Assembly (NCBI GenBank): GCA_900769465.1
Contig: CAAGGT010000293.1
Location: 1-39,072, forward strand
DNA: 39,072 nt
Origin: Bacteroidaceae bacterium
GTDB taxonomy: Bacteria; Bacteroidota; Bacteroidia; Bacteroidales; Bacteroidaceae
Direction: 5' to 3'
How positions within the stretch are numbered: position 1 is the stretch's first letter; every line of letters begins with the position of its first letter. The translations under genes and the position numbers were made by a program. Below, in pieces: positions 1-7,235 of the stretch. The notes below the pieces were generated by a model that was given only the letters and a program-made list of their open reading frames with translations, searched no databases and was not told the origin of the DNA.

Positions 1-1
1 T

Positions 2-1051
2 GTTGTGTTCAACCTCACTGAGAAGATGCAGGTTATCATCAACACTTGGTATGGTGGTGAGATGAAGAAGGGTATGTTCTCATACATGAACTACCTCCTC
101 CCATTGAAGGGTATCGCTTCAATGCACTGCTCTGCAAACACTAACGAGAAGGGCGAGACAGCTATCTTCTTCGGTTTGTCAGGTACAGGTAAGACAACAC
201 TTTCTACAGATCCAAAGCGCATGCTTATCGGTGACGACGAGCACGGTTGGGACGACGACTCAGTGTTCAACTTCGAGGGCGGTTGCTACGCAAAGGTTAT
301 CAACCTTGACAAGGAGAGTGAGCCAGATATCTTCAACGCTATCAAGCGCGATGCACTTCTCGAGAACGTGACTGTTGACGCTAACGGCAAGATTGACTTC
401 GCCGACAAGAGCGTTACAGAGAACACTCGTGTATCTTACCCAATCAACCACATCAACAACATCAAGCCAGGTTCAATGGCAGCTCCTGCAAAGAAGGTTA
501 TCTTCTTGTCAGCTGACGCATTCGGTGTATTGCCTCCGGTTTCTATCCTGAACCCCGAGCAGACACAGTACTACTTCCTCAGCGGCTTCACCGCTAAGTT
601 GGCAGGTACAGAGCGCGGTATCACTGAGCCTACTCCAACATTCTCAGCTTGCTTCGGTGCTGCTTTCTTGAGCTTGCACCCAACAAAGTATGGCGAGGAG
701 TTGGTTAAGAAGATGGAGAAGAACGGTGCCAAGGCTTACCTCGTTAACACAGGTTGGAACGGTACCGGCAAGCGTATCTCTATCAAGGATACACGTGGTA
801 TCATCGACGCTATCCTCGATGGCTCAATCGATACAGCTCCTACAAAGACTATCCCACACTTCGACTTTGTTGTCCCAACAGAGTTGCCAGGTGTTGACCC
901 AGCAATCCTCGACCCACGCGACACTTATGCTGACGCAGCACAGTGGGAAGAGAAGGCACTTGACTTGGCTGGCCGTTTCATCAAGAACTTCACCAAGTAC
1001 ACAGGCAACGAGGCAGGTAAGGCTCTTGTTGCTGCAGGTCCAAAGCTCTAA
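2..1051 (+). CDS. pckA: Phosphoenolpyruvate carboxykinase (ATP), 3' partial
   Basis: Catalyses ATP-dependent interconversion of oxaloacetate and phosphoenolpyruvate in the cytosol, the gateway between the C4 acids and glycolysis/gluconeogenesis; in Bacteroidales it often runs in the CO2-fixing direction during succinate fermentation (family knowledge). The visible part contains the kinase P-loop GLSGTGKTT, the metal-binding stretch LIGDDEHGW, and a C-terminal NTGWNGTGKRI motif typical of the ATP-type enzyme. About 350 residues are present, against roughly 535 for the family, so about 185 N-terminal residues lie before the window. The frame is open from base 2; the GTG at base 5 is an internal Val codon, not a start. 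Codon use is strongly biased, as in a highly expressed gene. A strong hairpin terminator follows. Confidence 0.96.
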   Translation, partial: VVFNLTEKMQVIINTWYGGEMKKGMFSYMNYLLPLKGIASMHCSANTNEKGETAIFFGLSGTGKTTLSTDPKRMLIGDDEHGWDDDSVFNFEGGCYAKVINLDKESEPDIFNAIKRDALLENVTVDANGKIDFADKSVTENTRVSYPINHINNIKPGSMAAPAKKVIFLSADAFGVLPPVSILNPEQTQYYFLSGFTAKLAGTERGITEPTPTFSACFGAAFLSLHPTKYGEELVKKMEKNGAKAYLVNTGWNGTGKRISIKDTRGIIDAILDGSIDTAPTKTIPHFDFVVPTELPGVDPAILDPRDTYADAAQWEEKALDLAGRFIKNFTKYTGNEAGKALVAAGPKL

Positions 1052-1073
1052 TAAACGCTTAAACCTAAATACG

Positions 1074-1105
1074 GCGTCTGCTCCGCAAGGGGCAGACGCT
1101 TTTTT
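1074..1105 (+). terminator. Rho-independent terminator of pckA
   Basis: Perfect 8-bp stem GCGTCTGC / GCAGACGC (1074-1081 and 1092-1099) followed directly by six T residues (1100-1105), 22 bases after the pckA stop. Confidence 0.9.
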
Positions 1106-1106
1106 G

Positions 1107-1442
1107 TCTACAGGTCCAAAAGAGCCTGCAAGACATTTTTACGGCTCAGTAGAAATTTAGTGTGGGTATATAGAATGCCGTACACGACTGCCCTGTTCTT
1201 TGGTACTTTCTGTCGCACAGAAAGTATATGTAGTAAGACTACAGAAAGAATATAAGACAACTGAACAAGGTTAAAAATTGCGAGTAAGTGTGGGGAAATT
1301 TACCCACAAAGTGAGCGGAAGCAATTTCAAAAAAGTTAAAACTACAATCAATTCTATAAATCAATAGACTATCCCACAGGCTTAAAGCAAACCGAGGCAT
1401 CCACACCTTTTTACGACTGAGACCTTTTTACAGCAAACAAAC
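1107..1442. other. Intergenic stretch with one perfect hairpin
   Basis: No convincing gene is visible between the pckA terminator and the CotH-gene terminator. The only clear structure is a perfect inverted repeat TACTTTCTGT / ACAGAAAGTA with a 3-base loop at 1204-1226. It lacks an adjoining T-run and could be an operator or a repeat remnant. The rest is A-rich, low-complexity sequence. Confidence 0.5.
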
Positions 1443-1468
1443 AAAGGGGCATGCATCTTGCACACCCC
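1443..1468 (-). terminator. Terminator of the CotH-like gene
   Basis: Read on the minus strand, a 9-bp stem (GGGGTGTGC with GCATGCCCC, two G-U pairs) at 1446-1468 is followed by interrupted T-runs. It lies 24 bases after the stop of the CotH-like gene, so it probably ends the two-gene unit. Confidence 0.7.
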
Positions 1469-1491
1469 TTAAAATCGTAACTCTATAATAA

Positions 1492-2823
1492 TTACTTAAG
1501 ATTGGATATATAATCTACTACAAGTTTCATTCTATCCTTCAACACCGCGCGCATACTTTCAACAGCCTCATCAAATGTCATATTTTCATCACGATTAACT
1601 GTTTGTGTAATCGGCCATTTTGAAATATTAACCTCATTAGAAGCCCTTATCAAATCGGCCTGTTCCGAGATGTAATTATCAATATCCGCCAAGACATCTT
1701 TGACTTCTGTCCAACGCTCCTTGACTGCAAGTTTAAACTCAGGATATTTAAACAAATATTTATAGTACAGAGAGGAGAGCAAAATCAAGCTATTACTATT
1801 TTGCCTGAATGTACCATAATCAAAATCCCAAGCAGGACCGGCACACAATTTCCCATCTCTCTTCTTAAACATATAAGAACTTTTGGGATGAATAACCTCA
1901 CCATTACAAACCAATTCATGAACCAGCCACCAGTCTATGTAAGATGTCACATCAATCAATGCATCAATTTCGTCCCAACGGGCAAGCGCATTCTTATCTG
2001 CCTCAAACAGTTGCTCGAGATTATTAATATAACCTTGTACATACAGATAACCAGGATGCTCCCAGGATGTAATAACCTCTTCATCTGGTTCTTTAATCGT
2101 TACCGGATAGTTCTGGACTTGCGAATAGAAATAATTTATTTCATCATTAGGCCCATACTTGTCATACTCAAGAAGATATCCTCCGGTAATTTGAGTTTCA
2201 TCAGCAAAGTCGGTCTTTTCATCAAGTTCATCAATATTCACTCTGTTCTTGTCAACCTTTATCTGTTCACACAAATAATAGTTTCCTTGATGCTCACCAT
2301 TCAAATACAGTTCAACAAATTTACCACGCGGTGCCCATTCCATTATTCTACGAGCCATCTCGAATGCAATATCATTTCTGAGCAGCGTCCTATCTATCCA
2401 ATTGGCCAAAAGAACCCAACGCTTATGTTTAGGCATCCCCAACACCTCTGATTTTGAATCCAACTTGATTGCGTATGGCTTTTTAGGGTATGTCCAAGTA
2501 GAATTACCCCTTCCTCTCACACTGGTTGCAACATTCAAATCCTCAACACCATTCTCATCAACTATTCTGATTGAACAATTCTCCAACCACTCAGTCTTGC
2601 TTGTAATACCCAGCCCTTCAGGTGTTACAATATACACTTTCGGCAATCCAACATCTGCAATTTGTTCAGGTTCTGCAAATGTCACACTATCAATCTCTGC
2701 AATGGAGATGCGCTCAATATTTTTATTACTATGGAAAATATACATATATTCACCATCCATATTCTCTTGCGCTGTTGCAAAAACACACAACATTAACGCC
2801 AACAAAGTAATTATTTTTTTCAT
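1492..2823 (-). CDS. Secreted CotH-family protein kinase-like protein
   Basis: 443 aa. A signal peptide (residues 1-18, cleavage near ATAQE) is followed by a short beta-rich lead and a CotH-like domain from about residue 60. Visible family hallmarks are RGRGNSTW (103-110), LGMPKHKRWVLLAN (128-141), KSSYM (314-318) and the metal-binding GPAWDFDYG (329-337; Asp333 and Asp335). CotH proteins are atypical secreted kinases known from spore coats; Bacteroidales carry many surface versions with unknown targets. Its start codon overlaps the stop of the upstream 156-aa gene in ATGA, implying translational coupling and a shared envelope role. The motifs predicted for metal/ATP binding are intact, so it may be catalytically active. 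Substrate unknown. Confidence 0.88.
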   Translation of the reverse strand: MKKIITLLALMLCVFATAQENMDGEYMYIFHSNKNIERISIAEIDSVTFAEPEQIADVGLPKVYIVTPEGLGITSKTEWLENCSIRIVDENGVEDLNVATSVRGRGNSTWTYPKKPYAIKLDSKSEVLGMPKHKRWVLLANWIDRTLLRNDIAFEMARRIMEWAPRGKFVELYLNGEHQGNYYLCEQIKVDKNRVNIDELDEKTDFADETQITGGYLLEYDKYGPNDEINYFYSQVQNYPVTIKEPDEEVITSWEHPGYLYVQGYINNLEQLFEADKNALARWDEIDALIDVTSYIDWWLVHELVCNGEVIHPKSSYMFKKRDGKLCAGPAWDFDYGTFRQNSNSLILLSSLYYKYLFKYPEFKLAVKERWTEVKDVLADIDNYISEQADLIRASNEVNISKWPITQTVNRDENMTFDEAVESMRAVLKDRMKLVVDYISNLK

Positions 2824-3290
2824 TTCTTCAAAAATTTAAATGTCGTGTTATTAAATGATACTACATAAGGCCCGGTAATCAATTCATCTAAAGAGACTGA
2901 ACAGTTGCCGTCAATTACAGTTAACGACTTTGCAAGCACACCGCTTACGGTATAAATTTTTATCACAGTATTTTCAGGGACATCGCTAATGACGAGAATA
3001 TTATCGTCAAGCGCCACTGTTGATTTTAAAAGGGTTTCTGTAACAGCATTTGGAGTTTGATCACAAAAATGATATTTTCTTACACAGCTGCGAGTGAATT
3101 CCGCAGAACAGAACTCCGATACGATTTTTATAAATTCTCCGGTAAAGGTTATTGTCGGTTTTTCGATCAACAGGAAATTAGCAGTGCTGCCATCCCGCAT
3201 CTCCAGCACAAGGGTTGTATCATCGGAAGCAGAAATCTTGACAGAAAGCAAAAGCAATAATGCAGCAAATAGATGTTTGATGTTTTTCAT
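2820..3290 (-). CDS. Small secreted protein with C-terminal sorting-like domain
   Basis: 156 aa. It has a signal peptide (1-22, hydrophobic LFAALLLLLSV), a central region with four Cys residues (FCSAEFTRSC, then HFC) and a C-terminal beta-sandwich-like stretch from about residue 95. That stretch contains IKIYTVSGVLAKSL and PYVVSFNNTTFKFLKK and resembles the type A C-terminal domains that direct Bacteroidetes proteins to the type IX secretion system or cell surface. The resemblance is by eye and the match is weak. The gene overlaps the CotH-like kinase by 4 bases, so the two are probably co-expressed; it could be a substrate or surface partner of the kinase (inference). Confidence 0.8.
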   Translation of the reverse strand: MKNIKHLFAALLLLLSVKISASDDTTLVLEMRDGSTANFLLIEKPTITFTGEFIKIVSEFCSAEFTRSCVRKYHFCDQTPNAVTETLLKSTVALDDNILVISDVPENTVIKIYTVSGVLAKSLTVIDGNCSVSLDELITGPYVVSFNNTTFKFLKK

Positions 3291-3335
3291 AATAAAGTAT
3301 GCTTAATATATCCAAGTGACACCGATTCTATCCAA

Positions 3336-3343
3336 GAAAGATA
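3336..3343 (-). promoter_or_regulatory. Possible -7 box for the secreted-protein pair
   Basis: Minus-strand TATCTTTC, one base from the TAnnTTTG Bacteroidetes -7 consensus, 46 bases upstream of the 156-aa gene. It lies just beyond the T-run ending the rod RNA. No good -33 element is seen, so read-through from the RNA promoter remains possible. Confidence 0.35.
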
Positions 3344-3351
3344 GGAACGAC

Positions 3352-3589
3352 AAAAAGCGCGGGTATTTACTTTATTACTCAACTGAGGCTCTGGAATTGC
3401 CTGTCCCGAATAATAAGCAAAAACCCACGCCCATAGATATAACATTCCCCAATGGGATTGTGCATACCATAGACGTGGGCGTTTCTTGCTCATTACCCTC
3501 GGGACTTAAATTTTCCAGATTTCAGTTGAAGATAATTTTGCTAAACGCCCTATATTATATGTCTGACAAAGGGGTTACCCCCCCCTGTA
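3352..3589 (-). ncRNA. ssrS: Candidate 6S-like (Bacteroidales-1 type) rod RNA
   Basis: Bases 3361-3550 fold into one long interrupted rod. Pairings seen: TTTA 3366-3369 with TAAA 3542-3545; TCAACTGA 3379-3386 with TCAGTTGA 3522-3529; TCTGG/CCAGA; AATT/AATT; GTCCCGA 3403-3409 with TCGGGAC 3499-3505; AATAAGCA 3412-3419 with TGCTCATT 3487-3494 (one mismatch); CCCACG/CGTGGG around a 46-base apical part. Length near 190 nt and the rod with internal bubbles match 6S RNA, which binds RNA polymerase holoenzyme. The minus strand is preferred because a promoter lies at 3596-3626 and a T5 run follows the rod at 3356-3352. The 5' end is estimated. A different structured leader of the secreted-gene pair is the alternative. 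Confidence 0.5.
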
Positions 3590-3595
3590 ACAGTA

Positions 3596-3626
3596 CAAAA
3601 ATAGTGAATATAGGGTTGCAATGCAA
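3596..3626 (-). promoter_or_regulatory. Bacteroidetes-type promoter for the rod RNA
   Basis: On the minus strand, TTG (3626-3624), 20 bases, then TATTTTTG (3603-3596), which fits TAnnTTTG. Transcription would begin near 3589, just before an 8-G run (plus-strand C run 3578-3585), and run into the rod structure. Confidence 0.55.
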
Positions 3627-3726
3627 GAAACTTTATACTTTATTTTTTGCAAATATAGCATTATTAAGACAGAATTAAATTGCAATTTTGACACTTTTAA
3701 AATATTATTGTATTAAGTCAAAGCCC

Positions 3727-3757
3727 TTGCATAATGAGCAATAAAATTGTACTTTTA
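3727..3757 (+). promoter_or_regulatory. Putative promoter for the Pmp3-like peptide gene
   Basis: TTG at 3727-3729, a 20-base spacer, and TACTTTTA at 3750-3757 (one base from TAnnTTTG). The implied start is near 3764, leaving a leader of about 26 bases before the ATG at 3790. Confidence 0.45.
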
Positions 3758-3789
3758 CAGGCACAAACATAAAAAAACAGAAAATCAAT

Positions 3790-3942
3790 ATGTCATTGTT
3801 AAGAGTTCTTTTAGCAATCTTCTTTCCACCGCTCTCGGTCATAGACAGGGGATGCGGTTCGTTCCTCATTGTGCTGCTGCTCACCTGCTGCGGTTGGGTT
3901 CCAGGCGTTATTGGCGCATTGGTTATACTTAATAAGGAGTAA
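3790..3942 (+). CDS. Pmp3/YqaE-family small membrane protein
   Basis: A 50-aa open frame starting MSLLRVLLAIFFPPLSVID and ending VIGALVILNKE. The FPP-L motif after the first hydrophobic segment, the two transmembrane segments (about 3-17 and 24-46) and the short charged tail are the hallmarks of the UPF0057 (Pmp3/YqaE) family. Members are tiny inner-membrane proteolipids linked to membrane potential and salt or stress responses in yeast and plants; the bacterial role is poorly defined. The gene lies 5 bases before the methyltransferase-like gene, and its last codons carry the ribosome-binding sequence of that gene, so the two are probably co-transcribed. Confidence 0.85.
   Translation: MSLLRVLLAIFFPPLSVIDRGCGSFLIVLLLTCCGWVPGVIGALVILNKE
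3934..3939 (+). promoter_or_regulatory. Shine-Dalgarno sequence inside the upstream stop region
   Basis: AAGGAG, 8 bases before the ATG at 3948 and overlapping the last codons of the Pmp3-like gene. Strong SD sites are uncommon in this window; this one supports the 3948 start and translational coupling. Confidence 0.6.
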
Positions 3943-3947
3943 CAGCA

Positions 3948-5123
3948 ATGTACGATGCCACAACCAGTGCATTCATTGCCGCACACCGCAATGACGATGT
4001 CCGCGCACTTGCCCTGCAAGGCAAGCGCTACCCGGCGGTGGATATACGCGAGGCTGTGGTACAGATTGAGGGCTGGCAGATGGCACGCGAGAAACTGCCG
4101 TCGTGGGCGGCGGTAGATGGCATCATCTACCCTCCCAAGATATCAATGGAACAATGCTCAAGCCAACAGACGGCTGAATACAAGGCCGCGCTTGTCAGCG
4201 GCAAGCGTTTTGCCGACCTCACAGGCGGTTTCGGCATCGATTTCAGCCACATTGCACGCGGTTTCAGCGAAGCCTTTTACATTGAGCGCAACGAAAGGCT
4301 GTGCGAGATTGCCACAGCAAACTTTTCACTGCTCGGGCTTGCCCAGGCAAGAATAATGAACGGTAACAGCGAGGAACTGCTGACCACATTGCCACAGCTC
4401 GACTGGATATTCATAGACCCTGCACGCCGCGACGGCGACGGGCGCAAGGTTGTGGCACTCTCCGACTGTGAGCCCAATGTTGTGGAAATGGAAGAGGCTC
4501 TTTTGGCAAAGGCCGGGAACGTGATGATAAAATGCTCTCCGATGCTCGACATCACAATGGCGTGCCGTCAGTTGGGCAACGTTGCCGCAGTACACATTGT
4601 AGCACTCAACAACGAATGCAAGGAGTTGCTGTTCATTCTGCAACGCAACAAGGCAAGCGAGTGCGCCATCCATTGCGTGAACATACTAAAAGATGGAACT
4701 CAGGAGTTTACATTCACCCTGGAGAGCGACAGCATACAAGCAGCAACATACTGCAACAATGTGGGACGGTATCTCTATGAACCCAACGCAAGCATACAGA
4801 AGGCAGGGTGCCACAATGCGCTTTCACAACAGTTCGGTGTAAGCAAGCTACACCCCAACAGCCACCTCTACACCTCGCCGGAACACATTCCCGGTTTTCC
4901 CGGGCGCATATTTGAAGTCGAGGAGATTCTGGGCTTTTCAAAAAGTGACATCAAGAGAGTACAGGCCCTGCAAAAGGCAAACATCACTGTACGCAATTTC
5001 CCCGAGAGCGTGCAGCAGCTACGCAAGCGGCTGAAGCTTGCCGACGGCGGAGAGAATTACATATTCGCGACAACGCTTGCCGATGGAGGTAAAGTAATGG
5101 TATTATGCAAGAAGCAGAAATAG
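3948..5123 (+). CDS. THUMP-like class I SAM-dependent methyltransferase
   Basis: 391 aa. The SAM-binding glycine loop is DLTGGFGID (90-98), followed by an acidic ribose-binding position (YIERN) and the catalytic-type DPARR (157-161). This resembles the PG_1098-like family of Bacteroidetes, which has an N-terminal helical part, a Rossmann methyltransferase core and a C-terminal THUMP-like domain. Relatives modify RNA or protein, but the substrate of this family is not established. Full length for the family. The 3' end lies inside a hairpin terminator: the TAG stop forms the top of the stem. Preceded with an SD site by the Pmp3-like peptide gene. Confidence 0.85.
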   Translation: MYDATTSAFIAAHRNDDVRALALQGKRYPAVDIREAVVQIEGWQMAREKLPSWAAVDGIIYPPKISMEQCSSQQTAEYKAALVSGKRFADLTGGFGIDFSHIARGFSEAFYIERNERLCEIATANFSLLGLAQARIMNGNSEELLTTLPQLDWIFIDPARRDGDGRKVVALSDCEPNVVEMEEALLAKAGNVMIKCSPMLDITMACRQLGNVAAVHIVALNNECKELLFILQRNKASECAIHCVNILKDGTQEFTFTLESDSIQAATYCNNVGRYLYEPNASIQKAGCHNALSQQFGVSKLHPNSHLYTSPEHIPGFPGRIFEVEEILGFSKSDIKRVQALQKANITVRNFPESVQQLRKRLKLADGGENYIFATTLADGGKVMVLCKKQK

Positions 5124-5147
5124 ACATTATCTATTTCTGCTTCTTTT
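5109..5147 (+). terminator. Terminator overlapping the methyltransferase stop codon
   Basis: Perfect 15-bp stem AAGAAGCAGAAATAG / CTATTTCTGCTTCTT (5109-5123 and 5131-5145) with a 7-base loop, then TT. The stop codon TAG is part of the stem. It lies between convergent genes and may also serve the S41 protease gene from the other side, although that side has only a weak T-run. Confidence 0.75.
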
Positions 5148-5153
5148 ACCATA

Positions 5154-6740
5154 TCACTTTTTCATCAGTTTCTCGAATTTCTTTTCCCTCACAAGCTCAT
5201 ATGCTTTATTGAAGAGGTCGTTGTTCTTGTTATACAGTTTCATGAACTGGCTCATATCCCATAGATCGCGCGCCACAAGTTGCTTGAGTTGCAGCTTCAG
5301 CTCGGGCAACGAACGTCGGAACTCCTCTTCTCCACCCTCAATCTTAACGCTGTCCTTGACACCCTGTTCCTTGAGCATGGCAATGAAAGCATCATCCACT
5401 TCGAAACGCTTTTCAAAATCCTCAATCGTCGGATACTCGGCAAGCAAGGCCTCGCGTTTTCCGTCGATATAACGCAACGAAGCCTGTATTATACAGCCCT
5501 TTGCAGCCAGGCTACGATGATATTTGGTATAGCGCATTGTATCGACAGGCACAAAGTAGTCGGGCATAATTCCACCGCCGCCATAGACGGGACGTCCCAA
5601 ACGCAACGTATGGGTTTTCAACGAATCGGGGAAATGAATCTTGTCGGCACTTGTCATTTCACCACTGTTGTAGCGGTTCATCAAGTCATCTTCATACCTC
5701 ACCGAGTCGTTGTCGTATGGCTTCTGTATGCAACGCCCTGTGGGGGTGTAGTAACGCGCTACGGTGAGACGTATCATTGAACCGCCGGGCAACTGGAAGG
5801 GACGTTGCACCAATCCCTTGCCGAATGTACGACGGCCCACAATGAGGCCACGGTCCCAATCCTGCACAGCGCCCGCGAGAATCTCCGATGCCGACGCCGA
5901 TGTCTCGTCAACAATCACCACAAGGTTGCCCGTACGGAACTTTCCCTCGCCTTGTGAAAAATATTCATAACGAGGATTTTTCTTACCTTCAGTGTAAACG
6001 ACCAATTTAGCCTCATCTATCAACTCCCCGACAATTCCAACCGCAGCAGTAAGATACCCGCCACCATTGCCGCTCAAGTCGAGTATAAGATTCTTCATTC
6101 CCTTTTGCTTGAGTGAGTCGAGTTTATCGACAAACTCACCGTGAGTCTTTGAGCCGAACGATGTGATGCGTATGTAGCCATTGTTCTTGTCTATCATATA
6201 TGCCGCATCCACAGTCTGCGTGCTTATATCGTCGCGCACAATACTGAATCGCAGCTTGCGGTCAATACCACGGCGCACAACATCAACACTGACAGTAGTA
6301 CCTTTTGCGCCACGCAGACGTGCCATAATGTCGCTACGCTCCATCTTTACACCGGCAATTGCAGTATCGTTGACGGCAACAATCCTGTCACCCGGGAGTA
6401 TTCCCACACGTTCCGAAGGACCGTTTGTCGTGGTCTGTATCACAAAAAGCGTATCCGATACAATGTTGAACTGAATGCCAATGCCGCCAAAGCTACCCTC
6501 CATCTGCTCAAGGAGCGACTTTGTCTCCTTGGGGTTGGTATATGTGGAATGGGGGTCAAGAGCCTTGAGCATAGCCTTTATACCCTCCTCGGTGATCTTT
6601 TCGGTGTCGGCATCGTCAACATAGAAGTTCTCGATGATGTTACCGGTGTACATAAGTTTCATCACGTGCTCCGGTATATGCTGCGCCTTCACAGTGAAGG
6701 AAAGCATAAGTATTGTTGTTAACAGTATTACTCTTTTCAT
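5154..6740 (-). CDS. S41-family C-terminal processing peptidase (CtpA/Prc-like)
   Basis: 528 aa, exported serine protease that trims C-terminal tails of envelope proteins. Signal peptide 1-19 (ends TVKAQ). A PDZ domain covers about 80-170 (GGIGIQF, GPSERVGILPGDRIVAVND). The S41 protease core follows (about 185-365), with DLSGNGGG and the Ser/Lys dyad: Ser283 in ETSASASE and Lys308 in RRTFGKG, 25 residues apart as in D1-processing proteases. The C-terminal extension (about 370-528) is charged and helical, as in Bacteroidetes versions. Last gene of a probable parE-coaD-ctp run, 43 bases after coaD. All catalytic residues are present. Confidence 0.93.
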   Translation of the reverse strand: MKRVILLTTILMLSFTVKAQHIPEHVMKLMYTGNIIENFYVDDADTEKITEEGIKAMLKALDPHSTYTNPKETKSLLEQMEGSFGGIGIQFNIVSDTLFVIQTTTNGPSERVGILPGDRIVAVNDTAIAGVKMERSDIMARLRGAKGTTVSVDVVRRGIDRKLRFSIVRDDISTQTVDAAYMIDKNNGYIRITSFGSKTHGEFVDKLDSLKQKGMKNLILDLSGNGGGYLTAAVGIVGELIDEAKLVVYTEGKKNPRYEYFSQGEGKFRTGNLVVIVDETSASASEILAGAVQDWDRGLIVGRRTFGKGLVQRPFQLPGGSMIRLTVARYYTPTGRCIQKPYDNDSVRYEDDLMNRYNSGEMTSADKIHFPDSLKTHTLRLGRPVYGGGGIMPDYFVPVDTMRYTKYHRSLAAKGCIIQASLRYIDGKREALLAEYPTIEDFEKRFEVDDAFIAMLKEQGVKDSVKIEGGEEEFRRSLPELKLQLKQLVARDLWDMSQFMKLYNKNNDLFNKAYELVREKKFEKLMKK

Positions 6741-6783
6741 AATTTATATTGCACTTAAAAATAGTGTGGATGGACAGGGGAAA

Positions 6784-7230
6784 TCACTTGCCCGGCAGCA
6801 GCCCCGACACATCCTTGCCATATCTCATAAGTTCGCGCACCACGCTGCTGCTCACCGATGAATATCCCGGTTCGCTCACCAACAGCACCGTGTCAATGCC
6901 GCCAAGCTGCCTGTTCACGTCGGCCAGTTCGCGCTCATATTCAAAATCCTTGATGTTACGCACGCCACGCAGCAGCACATCAGCTCCCACCTCGCGTGCA
7001 AAGTCCATTGTCAGGCCGGTGTAGGAACGCACCTCGACACGGCTGTCACCTTTGTAACAGGCCTCAATCGCAGCCACACGCTCCTCGACAGTGGCACAGC
7101 CACCCTTCTCACTGTTGTATCCGACAGCGATTACAACTTTGTCAAACATCTGCAAAGCACGCTCTACAAGCGAATGATGCCCTACCGTATAAGGATCGAA
7201 AGACCCCGCAAAAAGTGCTGTATGTGGCAT
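6784..7230 (-). CDS. coaD: Phosphopantetheine adenylyltransferase
   Basis: 148 aa, slightly shorter than the usual ~160. Transfers AMP from ATP to 4'-phosphopantetheine, giving dephospho-CoA in CoA biosynthesis; cytosolic. Nucleotidyltransferase motifs are in place: GSFDP (9-13), T-x-G-H (TVGH, 15-18; His18 catalytic), LLRGVRN (86-92) and the C-terminal SVSSSVVRE (125-133), equivalent to the ISSTxxR motif. The gene starts 5 bases after the parE stop, so the two are almost certainly co-transcribed and perhaps translationally coupled. Confidence 0.96.
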   Translation of the reverse strand: MPHTALFAGSFDPYTVGHHSLVERALQMFDKVVIAVGYNSEKGGCATVEERVAAIEACYKGDSRVEVRSYTGLTMDFAREVGADVLLRGVRNIKDFEYERELADVNRQLGGIDTVLLVSEPGYSSVSSSVVRELMRYGKDVSGLLPGK

Positions 7231-7235
7231 ATCTA

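Noticed and set aside
5..7. GTG at base 5 as the start of pckA
   Set aside because: The frame stays open to the window edge and the family has about 185 further N-terminal residues; this is an internal Val codon.
1801..2839. Plus-strand frames of 216 and 145 aa
   Set aside because: They are antisense to the CotH-like gene, whose motifs, signal peptide and coupling are clear.
3316..3678. 120-aa open frame on the plus strand
   Set aside because: It runs straight through the rod-like RNA structure, lacks a recognisable domain and has low-complexity, hairpin-derived content.
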